In this document: positions 14,349-21,229 of the stretch, in pieces
How positions within the stretch are numbered: the first letter of the stretch is position 1
Layout of the letters: the number at the start of each line of letters is the position of its first letter
Origin: a virus
IMG/VR virus record: IMGVR_UViG_3300004461_000687
Coordinates: 1 to 26,108 of that record
Length of the DNA stretch: 26,108 nt
Reading direction: 5' to 3' (one strand)
Made by a program: the position numbers and the translations under genes
Notes under the pieces: generated by a model
The model's database searches: none
What the model was told of the DNA's origin: nothing
Seen by the model: only the letters and a program-made list of their open reading frames with translations

Positions 14349-15800
14349 ATGATGCTAAAACCAACAACGGATGCAGGCGGTAGAAAGTGGGATGATTACT
14401 CGTTAATCAAAGCCCCTTGGGATGGTAGCAAATTTCTTAGATCTTATATTGAGAGATTTAACACTGTTTCGTTTTTCAATGAGTATGCGGGGATGCTTTC
14501 TTATTTTTTCGTTTGCGGCCAAGTGCTTGCCCCTTACATGAGAATCCCTATTCATGGGGCGCATATTGATTGCAGGGTGCATGTATATTGGATTCAACAA
14601 TCCAGAACGGGAAAATCAATTGCATACGAATTTACCGAAAAATTGTTGCAGGCTTGCGGCATTGAAGGTGAACAATTCAGCGCAGGTTCCGATGCTAAAT
14701 TGATTGGGACTGTTCTTGAAAAAGCCGTCTATGATGATGACGGAAAACCAACAAAAGAAACTGAATATGAAACGGTTCCCGGTATTTTAAACGGCTACAA
14801 AACCCTATTGTTCGATGAAGCCAGTGTGCTTTTGAATGATGCTAAAGCATTTTTCAGTGACAAAATTCTGTATCTACAACAAGCGATGGCCCCTATTGGT
14901 TCAGCGACGAATGTTCTTGTAAAGCACTTGGTCGGAGGATCGGTTCGCACACCGTCTGGAGTATCTCTTTGGATGACAACATATCCGCCAAAGGACATTA
15001 TGCACCATGTCCTTGAGAAAGGTTTCTTTCAGCGTGTGTTCTTGTATCAAAACGATGTGGGGGTCGAGCAACGGCAAACCACAAGCGAACATCGAATGGC
15101 TGGCGTGTATGTCCCTGTTCCCGACCGCCTATGGTCTTACGAGGATTTAGGCGGGTTCATGCTGGATGTTCAAGAAGAGGTAAAGCAACGCTTGTTTGAT
15201 TCAGCAGGCATACAACAGGAAGAATGGGATGCAATGACCGATGCGGAAAGAGAAGATACAGCGATAAACAACGCAGGTCTTATTTTCACTGTTGGGCCAA
15301 ATTATCATGCGGCTTTGTTGAACGCTGTCGATGACTATTATGAATTGATTAAGGGCATCCAAAATGAAAACATCCGTGAAACAGCGATGACTTTTATTCC
15401 GAATGTTGAGAATTATACAATCATATTTGCCAATATCATTGCCGCTACTATGAAGTCAAGTGTTATCACTGCGGATCACATAATGATGGCAACCGAAATT
15501 ATTTACGACAACCTCCATAATCTCACTATTTGGCTTGAGCAAAAGCAAGACTTCAGGGAGTCAAAGAAGCGAGAGGCGGCATCACACACATGGCGCAAAG
15601 CATACAACAAGTGCAAGCGTGTAGTGGATAAGCGAAGCGGGAGAGAGGTTGTATCAAAGACGGACTTACAAAAGGTCTATTCCCAAATAGAGGGTGTTGC
15701 TGTAAGAACTGCCGAGCGCAGGCTTGACAAAATGATTGCTGGCAAAGCCCTCATCCGATTACAAGTGGGTAAAAGGGTATTCATAGCGTTGGAGGAATGA
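14349..15800 (+). CDS. AAA+ helicase-like ATPase with C-terminal winged helix (483 aa)
   Basis: This protein is probably the motor of a viral replicative helicase. A degenerate Walker A (IQQSRTGKS, residues 82-90) has Gln in place of the first Gly. Walker B is LLFDEAS (153-159), a sensor-1-like strand is SLWMTTYPP (206-214), and FFQRVFLY (227-234) holds a likely Arg finger (R229). These features fit AAA+/DUF3987-like helicases, and a distant relation to MCM cannot be excluded. The last 60 residues (SKTDLQKVYSQIEG, RTAERRLDKMIAGKALIRL) look like a winged helix. The start is ATG 14349 or 14352, with GGAG about 8 bases upstream. It follows the primase and nuclease genes, as a replication module would. 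Confidence 0.72.
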   Translation: MMLKPTTDAGGRKWDDYSLIKAPWDGSKFLRSYIERFNTVSFFNEYAGMLSYFFVCGQVLAPYMRIPIHGAHIDCRVHVYWIQQSRTGKSIAYEFTEKLLQACGIEGEQFSAGSDAKLIGTVLEKAVYDDDGKPTKETEYETVPGILNGYKTLLFDEASVLLNDAKAFFSDKILYLQQAMAPIGSATNVLVKHLVGGSVRTPSGVSLWMTTYPPKDIMHHVLEKGFFQRVFLYQNDVGVEQRQTTSEHRMAGVYVPVPDRLWSYEDLGGFMLDVQEEVKQRLFDSAGIQQEEWDAMTDAEREDTAINNAGLIFTVGPNYHAALLNAVDDYYELIKGIQNENIRETAMTFIPNVENYTIIFANIIAATMKSSVITADHIMMATEIIYDNLHNLTIWLEQKQDFRESKKREAASHTWRKAYNKCKRVVDKRSGREVVSKTDLQKVYSQIEGVAVRTAERRLDKMIAGKALIRLQVGKRVFIALEE

Positions 15801-15803
15801 ATA

Positions 15804-16496
15804 GTGAATGAAGACTGGTTAAAAGAAAACGGATACATGGCTCTCAAAGCATTTTCTGAAAGCGTGAAAGGAGACATGGATGAAGGTTTCATCGGCGTGA
15901 TCAATAAAGGAGAATTGGATTTTGTCATCTACAATTGCGGAACAGGTCGGAAAATATACACGGAATTGGATTTGCCTTTGATGAGCATTAGCATAGAAGA
16001 GAAGTCCACGAAGGAGGAATTTGTCAAAGCGTTGAAGGAGTCGAAAATGATTATCGGATATGACATTTCAAAATTTGATATGCCGCTAATACAGAAAGCA
16101 TTGGATGAGAAAATTGAAACGCCGTTGAAAGACCTATTGACAATATCTCTTGATGCAACCCAAGCGTATTACGGCAACGAAAGGAAAAGAATACCGCTTC
16201 ACATATTATACAAGAGAAACAGCACCAGCCATCGAAGCAATTTCGTGTCTTACATCGGCTCTCATTATGTTCGATTGAGAGATTGGAGAATGGGAGGAAC
16301 GCGTTCAGTATTGAAGTCTGTGAACCATGAAGTTGTCTTTATCATACTGATAGCACATGCAATTTACAAGACCAATCTCATCAAATTCCCTGATTATGAG
16401 TCGAATAAAACCGTGTCGATGATTTACGACTTCAAAGGTTTAGGGTTGTCTGAATCGGCAACCCCAAACATAGAAGATAAACAGTCATCTGTTTGA
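15804..16496 (+). CDS. RNase H-fold/DEDD exonuclease-like protein, possibly degenerate (230 aa)
   Basis: The GTG start at 15804 is supported by GGAGG about 8 bases upstream. The segment MIIGYDISKFDMPLIQKALD (about 90-109) is very like motif II of DnaQ/PolB-type 3'-5' exonucleases (GYNI-FD-P-L), and it is followed by a helix and a DLLTISLDAT strand. The place where motif I (D-x-E) should stand reads GFIGVINKGELDFVIYN with no D-x-E pair, and motif III is unclear, so activity is doubtful. Two hydrophobic stretches near the C-terminus (VVFIILIAHAIY) look buried rather than transmembrane. It is the last gene of the rightward block and overlaps the convergent methyltransferase by 12 bases. Confidence 0.65.
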   Translation: MNEDWLKENGYMALKAFSESVKGDMDEGFIGVINKGELDFVIYNCGTGRKIYTELDLPLMSISIEEKSTKEEFVKALKESKMIIGYDISKFDMPLIQKALDEKIETPLKDLLTISLDATQAYYGNERKRIPLHILYKRNSTSHRSNFVSYIGSHYVRLRDWRMGGTRSVLKSVNHEVVFIILIAHAIYKTNLIKFPDYESNKTVSMIYDFKGLGLSESATPNIEDKQSSV

Positions 16497-16503
16497 AGAC
16501 TGT
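16479..16503. terminator. Competing hairpins at the convergent gene junction
   Basis: Where the rightward and leftward blocks meet, AAACAG (16479-16484), TCAT, CTGTTT (16489-16494) forms a perfect 6-bp stem. The overlapping ACAGTC (16481-16486) and GACTGT (16498-16503) form a second 6-bp stem sharing ACAG. Both stop codons lie within or next to these stems. On the plus strand the second stem is followed by CTTTT. A bidirectional transcription-stop or transcript-end structure is plausible, but archaeal termination often needs only T-rich runs, so this is tentative. Confidence 0.4.
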
Positions 16504-17873
16504 CTTTTGCCGCCCGCACCTAATTGTCGTCGCATAGCAGGCCGGACATTCCCTCTTGTCTTATTTCGCTTGTAGCGGCGGGCTGTGCGCCCTCTTTTCA
16601 CCTTTCGACTAATTCCCCAAGCCTTTGCCTTTCCTTGCCTTAAGGGGCGGTCGCTGATGGTGTTTTTGGCATATCCCTTGAACTTGCCTTTACCCTTAGT
16701 GATTAAACCCCATGCTTGTTCAAACGGATCTTCACTGGCAAACTTCATATCAGGGTGATTTTCAAACCAATCGAAATCATCCAAATTGTGCATTATCGCT
16801 TCTGGTTTCACCAATGGTTGCTTTTGATTATAATTGCGGTATCTGTCTGGCCGACCCAATAATTGCGTCTTGAATCCATGCTTTTCATACAACGGTGCAA
16901 CAATTGGGTTGTTGGTGGCGACTATCGGCATACCCTCCGCCGCTTGCTCGCCTGCTAATTCAGCAAGTAATTCTTGAGCCTCCCAAGGCATAGCCTCGTC
17001 GTAATTTGCACCTTCACCGCCAGCGTAAGGAGAATCGAGGAACATAAAATCGTCGTTGGGATCTATACTCGGCAATTTGAAGAAGTCGGCAAAGTCCATG
17101 CCCGACCGAATATCAAAATTGCGATACACTGGCGCATTCACGCCATAATCAATTTTTGAACCAGCAGGGAATTTGAATACTTCCGAGTTTGAGGTTTGGT
17201 TCGCCCAACCTTTAGGCATCCTTGCATCTCCCCTCCATGCCATTCTTTGATAACGAGCATACTGTTCCAGCATGTCTCGCATCTCTTGTTCCGACAATTC
17301 TTCTCCTTCTTTCTCCCTGCGAAGATAGTCGTTAAACGAATTTGGTAGCAATGTATCCCAAGTAGAATTGAAGCCAGCCTTTTCTCTTGTCATTCGGCCT
17401 TTAGGAACTGCGCCACGAATGCCCTCATAATATGTTTGTTTAGGCACGACACCATCTTGCATGTATGGTTCCATGTCTAAAACCATGTCATTGTTTTGAA
17501 TACGCCTAAAGACTTCTGGCATGAATCTATTGTAATCAGCAACCAACGCCCTTTGACCCGGATTGACATTTGCTGATGCGTTTAATGCCCCCATGAAAGG
17601 TTCAAGCATACGCCGTCGCCCTCCTGTTTTCTTAGAAGGATTTAGATCCATAGCACGACGCAATGGGCCGATATAATGGGGTTGCGCTTTACTGCCAGTG
17701 TATTTCATTGGCGCAGGTATAATTGAGCCTCTATTTGCTTCGTAATCCCGCATGACTTCTTCAAAGCGTTCTGGCGGGAATGCCTTCATTCCGCCTCTCG
17801 CTTTTTGAATCAAATGTGGCCTAAGTGAACCCCATGCTTGCTCAAATGCGGTCATCTCTCTTTCACCGTTCAT
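16485..17873 (-). CDS. D12-class DNA adenine methyltransferase with terminal FEQAW motifs and basic tail (462 aa)
   Basis: A Dam/D12-type N6-adenine methyltransferase core is visible: motif X as MKYTGSK (56-62), motif I as EPFMGALN (91-98, normally EPFxGxG, so a Gly is lost) and motif IV as DSPY (280-283, normally DPPY). The core is framed by two copies of FEQAWG, at residues 10-15 and 384-389. The last 65 residues are extremely Arg/Lys-rich, like a DNA-condensing tail. It lies in the late virion-gene block, not beside the other methyltransferases, which suggests a virion-associated enzyme. The start is ATG 17873. An in-frame ATG at 17855 would place the motif right at the N-terminus (MTAFEQAW). 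Confidence 0.83.
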   Translation of the reverse strand: MNGEREMTAFEQAWGSLRPHLIQKARGGMKAFPPERFEEVMRDYEANRGSIIPAPMKYTGSKAQPHYIGPLRRAMDLNPSKKTGGRRRMLEPFMGALNASANVNPGQRALVADYNRFMPEVFRRIQNNDMVLDMEPYMQDGVVPKQTYYEGIRGAVPKGRMTREKAGFNSTWDTLLPNSFNDYLRREKEGEELSEQEMRDMLEQYARYQRMAWRGDARMPKGWANQTSNSEVFKFPAGSKIDYGVNAPVYRNFDIRSGMDFADFFKLPSIDPNDDFMFLDSPYAGGEGANYDEAMPWEAQELLAELAGEQAAEGMPIVATNNPIVAPLYEKHGFKTQLLGRPDRYRNYNQKQPLVKPEAIMHNLDDFDWFENHPDMKFASEDPFEQAWGLITKGKGKFKGYAKNTISDRPLRQGKAKAWGISRKVKRGRTARRYKRNKTRGNVRPAMRRQLGAGGKRQSSNR

Positions 17874-18069
17874 TACGAGGTTCGCCTTTTACCATAGACC
17901 AACCAAAGTCAAAGGACTTCTTCAAATCCTTAGCCTTGTAGCAAGGGCATTTCGGCTCTTTGCTTGAGCATTCCATAACACCTTTCTTCATGCAAGCGCA
18001 GGGAGTTTCCTTTGTTGCGCCGCAACAGCATGAGGTTTTCTTTAATTTACTCAAGCGGTCGCCCACCAT
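17863..18069 (-). CDS. Small Cys-rich protein with C-terminal FDFGW motif (68 aa)
   Basis: The 68-residue protein has eight Cys between residues 14 and 43 (SCCCG, CAC, MEC, KCPC), metallothionein- or zinc-cluster-like, followed by KSFDFGWSMVKGE at residues 51-63, close to the C-terminus. That motif is shared with the three neighbouring genes. The start ATG 18069 overlaps the end of the upstream gene by 23 bases, and its stop overlaps the methyltransferase start by 11. No family is recognised. In a late block it is likely a minor virion or assembly component that binds metal, which is inference. Confidence 0.72.
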   Translation of the reverse strand: MVGDRLSKLKKTSCCCGATKETPCACMKKGVMECSSKEPKCPCYKAKDLKKSFDFGWSMVKGEPRNER

Positions 18070-18610
18070 TTCTTTTCATTTGACGCTCTCTTTGCAGTTT
18101 TGCATCGTGAATCCTTCTCTCTCTACGAGCCGCTTCTAATCTTGCTGATTGCGGGTATGGTTCTCCGCCAGAAGAAGTGGCCCAAGTGTAAGGTTTAGGT
18201 TTGCTTGACATTTCTTGATCGTGCCTGTATCGCATGTCTATGTCGGGGAAATTCTTTTTGTATTTATGGTAAGCATCCGACGCATCTCGCTCGTTGCCCT
18301 CGTCGTCAAGGTATCCTTGAATTTCAGCCGCAATAAAATTATCCCATTTACGCTGGCCGTATAGCACCTTGTTGCCTTCAACCATGCGCTTTCCTTCTTC
18401 GACTTTTTCTCTTGGGCCGATGAAATTTTTCAAAACAGACCATCCAATATCAAATGATTTATTCAAGTCGCTCATAAATTCTTCTTTGAACGCCGATACC
18501 GCTTCTTCTTTGGTATGGCCGGAATACCGCTTTCGCTTTCTTTCTCCATCGATCATCATAGATACCTCGATGGTTTCATTACCGACCGAGACTGTTGGTT
18601 CTTCTGACAT
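18047..18610 (-). CDS. Late protein with FDIGW motif (187 aa)
   Basis: The start is ATG 18610, which shares its A with the stop of the upstream gene (TAATG) and has GGTGG upstream. An in-frame upstream extension to 18700 would lie inside that gene. Residues 1-45 hold a beta-like stretch with a basic turn (DGERKRKRYSG), then KSFDIGWSVLK at residues 51-61. The remainder is charged and mainly helical with aromatic patches (PKPYTWATSSGGEPYPQS) and ends in a very basic helix (RLEAARRERRIHDAKLQR). Family unknown. The shared motif and position suggest a virion-associated or assembly protein. Confidence 0.72.
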   Translation of the reverse strand: MSEEPTVSVGNETIEVSMMIDGERKRKRYSGHTKEEAVSAFKEEFMSDLNKSFDIGWSVLKNFIGPREKVEEGKRMVEGNKVLYGQRKWDNFIAAEIQGYLDDEGNERDASDAYHKYKKNFPDIDMRYRHDQEMSSKPKPYTWATSSGGEPYPQSARLEAARRERRIHDAKLQRERQMKRNGGRPLE

Positions 18611-19380
18611 TAGCAATTCCACCTTTTCAATGCCGCACCTTTTGGAGTCATTTTGCCACCCTTGCTGGTCGGCCCTTTGACCCCACCCATTCTGGCGCAA
18701 AATGATTTTCGACGCTTTGCTTTCTTTGAACCGGGTTTCAATTTACTCGGCTTGGTAGTGACTGGTGGCTTTAGATTAGCACCTTCTTCACGCTTGGCCT
18801 TTGCTCGACCCTTCGCATTCAAGCCGCCTTTTCGACTGTGCTTGTTTGGATTATAGCCGTGAAAAGGCTTATCTTTCTTTTTGGAGATTAGTGCTTTTAC
18901 TAATGTTCCGCAAGTGGCGCAACCGCATGACTTTTTAACGCCTTTAATCGGAACGCAATTAGGAACACTTCGGCCATTTTTCATCTTCATACCGACTTGC
19001 TCATAGCCATTCCAACAAGGATCACCGTTGCGCTTTTTCTCGATATTTGAGCGAAGAATTGTATAATTTTTATTGTTTCTTTGCGAAGGCTTAGTGACTC
19101 TTTGACTACCGAAAGGTGTTTTTACAGTATTGCATCTTTTACAAGGTATTGCTTGTCCTTCACCATTGCATTCGGCGCAAGAATGGCGACCGGCTTCTGC
19201 ATCTGGTGTCGGCTTTTTAACTCGGTTTATTTCTGTTTTTAGAAAGGAAAAGCCAATATCAAAAGCGGATTTGTTCAACGACCCAAGAGCGTGTTTCTTA
19301 CCGCACTTATTACAAAGAAGGGTTGTGTTTTTGCCCCTACCGTGAGGGACTAAACGATTTTGGCAATTAGGGCAATCCAT
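18610..19380 (-). CDS. Modular Cys-rich late protein with zinc ribbon, FDIGF motif and two phage-type Cys modules (256 aa)
   Basis: The protein is a string of short modules. An N-terminal zinc ribbon has C3/C6 and C23/C26. The tag-like SAFDIGFSFLK lies at 38-48. A DnaJ-like CxxCxGxG piece (CAECNGEG) is followed by CKRC at 68-83. DPCWNGYEQVGMKMKNG...VPNC spans 120-142, then CGCATC at 152-157. The basic C-terminal unit begins KGGLNAKGRAKAKREEGANL and ends KSFCARMGGVKGP...LKRWNC (226-256). From memory, the CW/VPNC and KGGL/FCARM/WNC units recur in many marine phage proteins (the latter as a DUF6321-like module). Their roles are unknown. ATG 19380 starts the gene nine bases after the previous stop. 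A structural or assembly role is inferred. Confidence 0.75.
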   Translation of the reverse strand: MDCPNCQNRLVPHGRGKNTTLLCNKCGKKHALGSLNKSAFDIGFSFLKTEINRVKKPTPDAEAGRHSCAECNGEGQAIPCKRCNTVKTPFGSQRVTKPSQRNNKNYTILRSNIEKKRNGDPCWNGYEQVGMKMKNGRSVPNCVPIKGVKKSCGCATCGTLVKALISKKKDKPFHGYNPNKHSRKGGLNAKGRAKAKREEGANLKPPVTTKPSKLKPGSKKAKRRKSFCARMGGVKGPTSKGGKMTPKGAALKRWNC

Positions 19381-19389
19381 AATTTCATC

Positions 19390-19614
19390 TCAATAAGGTT
19401 TAGTCCATTTTAAAGCATCTTCGATTAAACAAGTAGTGCATTTTGACGAATGAGCCTGTGCCTTCTTGCACCGCCTACATACTGTCTTATATCTAATGCT
19501 TGCGGGCATTTTTATTCTAATGTTGTGCTTGAAACGAGTATAGTGGAGATCATATCGGTTTTTAGCCTCGGTCGTGCGCCTTCCCATATATTGTCGCATA
19601 AAGGACACTGCCAT
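19390..19614 (-). CDS. Small basic Cys protein, weakly RNase P Rpr2-like (up to 74 aa)
   Basis: The start is uncertain: ATG 19614, 19599, 19587 or 19509 are all in frame, and none has a clear Shine-Dalgarno. The longer forms overlap the upstream zinc-ribbon gene in a different frame. The C-terminal part reads NIRIKMPASIRYKTVCRRCKKAQAHSSKCTTC. The basic RY-rich segment followed by CxxC resembles the first half of archaeal RNase P protein 4 (Rpr2/Rpp21: rv-lP-e-r-xxCkkC), and the second knuckle is CTTC. The resemblance is weak and could be chance for a short basic zinc protein. Confidence 0.5.
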   Translation of the reverse strand: MAVSFMRQYMGRRTTEAKNRYDLHYTRFKHNIRIKMPASIRYKTVCRRCKKAQAHSSKCTTCLIEDALKWTKPY

Positions 19615-19727
19615 AAAAAAACTCGGTCGCGATTGCCCGCATAAAACCCATTGATTCTAATTGCCAAAACATTTGTTTCACATGAAGGGCATGTTTGAGA
19701 GATTTTGTTTCGGTATTTTTTAATCAA
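19512..19727 (-). CDS. Small zinc-ribbon protein (71 aa)
   Basis: The likely start is TTG 19727, preceded by GAGGTG five or six bases upstream, next to the stop of the fibre-like gene; an in-frame stop lies immediately upstream. The protein begins MIKKYRNKISQTCPSC and has a second knuckle, QCPLCDNIW, a standard zinc ribbon. The last 22 residues lie over the next gene's frame and look less protein-like, so the useful part may be only the ribbon. Function unknown. It is one of several small zinc proteins in this genome. Confidence 0.6.
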   Translation of the reverse strand: MIKKYRNKISQTCPSCETNVLAIRINGFYAGNRDRVFLWQCPLCDNIWEGARPRLKTDMISTILVSSTTLE

Positions 19728-19736
19728 TCAAACACC

Positions 19737-20888
19737 TCATGCGTGGTGGCACGAATGAACATAAGTTAAGTGAATATGAGTCAAAGAGGGTGCGGCAGTG
19801 GCCCAACCAGAAGGGGCCGCAATAGTGATTTTATCGGCGGCGACCGTATAATCGACTCCTTGAATCAATGTCCTCGATAGGCCGCCAGTAGTGTTTGCAT
19901 ACATTTGAATGTTCACCAAATATCCCGGTTGCCCTGCTTCTTCACTGCGAAGAGGGGCGAAAAGAATTGTAGAGCCATAAACAATTTTGCCTGCTGTTAA
20001 TGACGAATAGGTTCCCTCCCACCGAGAAGTGCGGTGAACAGGTGTCAATTGATATGAACCTCCGCCACCAGCCAATGTTCCACTGCCTTGATCTCCTTGA
20101 AAGAACAAATGTGTTTGCCCTGAACCATGTTCGACTCCACCGTGAAATCCAGCAGGGTCGCGAGCGTAAAGGTGGCCTAAACCAGTGATAGGCAAATTAG
20201 CCGCATTGAATCCAGCAATGTGATCGTTGCGGATATGCGCCGCCGAGCCATTTGAATGAATTTGTTTTGCTAAAGGATAAGGGCCGGGTCTAAAGAATAC
20301 TCTTTTGTCTTCAACACCAACAATTACTACTGCGGTTGAACCCTTTCCGACACGGATGGATGCTAAAACAATTGATTGCTGATTTAGATGTGCCGAGGGA
20401 GATGAAGGAAATAGCCCCGAAGCAGTATCTACAAACGACCCGTAAATCAAACCAATGTTGTTATTTTTAGTTGGATCGATATAGACGAGCATTATTGCTT
20501 CTTCGTTTGCACCTGATGGATTAGAGATTGCCGAACCCGAATGGGTGCTGTCGAGATTGGCAGTGTTGGATGAAACGGTATATGTCGTTTGAGATACGGA
20601 ATAAAACATGCCATCTAAACAAACGGTTCCAGCATCAACAATTACTTGATTTGCCGAGCCAAGCGAGCCGACTAAACGAACCACGCAATTGCCGGTATTC
20701 GCATCATTTCTGGCAGTGTTATTGTAAGCACTCATTGTCACAGGAACAATGCCGTTCAAGAATCCTCTTTCGACAAAATTAGTCAATGTGGGGCTTGTTA
20801 AAACATCGGTGTCTCTCAAACCGTCTGCTTGGTATGACACGCCAGTAGCGGTCTTCAAGTGTCCTTCGGCAAGGTTTGTATTACCCAT
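19737..20888 (-). CDS. Probable tail fibre or baseplate-associated virion protein (383 aa)
   Basis: The composition is typical of a viral fibre: rich in Ser, Thr, Gly, Asn and Ala, poor in Lys and Cys, with repeated short beta strands. The N-terminal MGNTNLAEGHLKTATG and FVERGFLNGIVPV segments look like a conserved attachment part. The middle is beta-rich (VIVDAGTVCLDGMFYSVSQT). The C-terminal third has Gly/His-rich loops (AGFHGGVEHGSGQTH) and a beta sandwich-like end (LIQGVDYTVAADKITIAAPS). No enzymatic motif is seen. Its start shares bases with the previous stop (TAATG), and it follows the hub and a small tail gene, fitting a receptor-binding or baseplate-periphery role. Confidence 0.72.
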   Translation of the reverse strand: MGNTNLAEGHLKTATGVSYQADGLRDTDVLTSPTLTNFVERGFLNGIVPVTMSAYNNTARNDANTGNCVVRLVGSLGSANQVIVDAGTVCLDGMFYSVSQTTYTVSSNTANLDSTHSGSAISNPSGANEEAIMLVYIDPTKNNNIGLIYGSFVDTASGLFPSSPSAHLNQQSIVLASIRVGKGSTAVVIVGVEDKRVFFRPGPYPLAKQIHSNGSAAHIRNDHIAGFNAANLPITGLGHLYARDPAGFHGGVEHGSGQTHLFFQGDQGSGTLAGGGGSYQLTPVHRTSRWEGTYSSLTAGKIVYGSTILFAPLRSEEAGQPGYLVNIQMYANTTGGLSRTLIQGVDYTVAADKITIAAPSGWATAAPSLTHIHLTYVHSCHHA

Positions 20889-21229
20889 TATCGCACCTCC
20901 ATTAAAACATCAATGCGAACCTCGGTATTTGAGTCCTTTGTAATCGGTAAAAAGGTTGAACGAAACGCTGGCGTGTCTAAGGAGGTGTCGCCGTGTATTG
21001 CTAATTCCATTATTTCAGAAGAAGCGATTTGTTGAGTATCGAATAGAGCAGTGACCGCAATGGTTCGATCATCAATCCGTGTGACTTCAGGGGTGACTGA
21101 TAATTGGCCGTTGCCAACGCCCGCATCTCTCGATGAAGAATTGCCACCGGATGAGCCAAGGCTTACACCTGAAATCAATGTTTGCAGGTGGTCGGTTAAA
21201 GCGGCTTTAATTGAATCTAAAATTGGCAT
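20888..21229 (-). CDS. Small tail-associated structural protein (113 aa)
   Basis: The gene lies between the hub/tail gene (stop at 21230, adjacent) and the fibre-like gene (TAATG junction). After a helical start (MPILDSIKAALTDHLQTLI) and a Gly/Ser linker, the core has TPEVTRIDDRTIAVTALFDT, EIMELAIHG and FLPITKDSNTEVRIDVLMEV. This pattern of strands (response to a variable, an ELxIxG turn, then xxPIxKxxDxxVxIxxxxEV) recalls small phage tail-fibre-connector or tail proteins. The function is inferred from context and pattern, not from a catalytic motif. Confidence 0.7.
   Translation of the reverse strand: MPILDSIKAALTDHLQTLISGVSLGSSGGNSSSRDAGVGNGQLSVTPEVTRIDDRTIAVTALFDTQQIASSEIMELAIHGDTSLDTPAFRSTFLPITKDSNTEVRIDVLMEVR

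Noticed and set aside
16443-16464. Inverted repeat GGGTTG/CAACCC near the end of the last rightward gene
   Set aside because: It is inside coding sequence with a 10-base loop; it is less convincing than the hairpins right at the convergent stops.
18611-18700. 30-residue N-terminal extension of the 187-residue late protein
   Set aside because: It overlaps the upstream modular gene entirely; the TAATG junction at 18610 and GGTGG upstream mark the better start.
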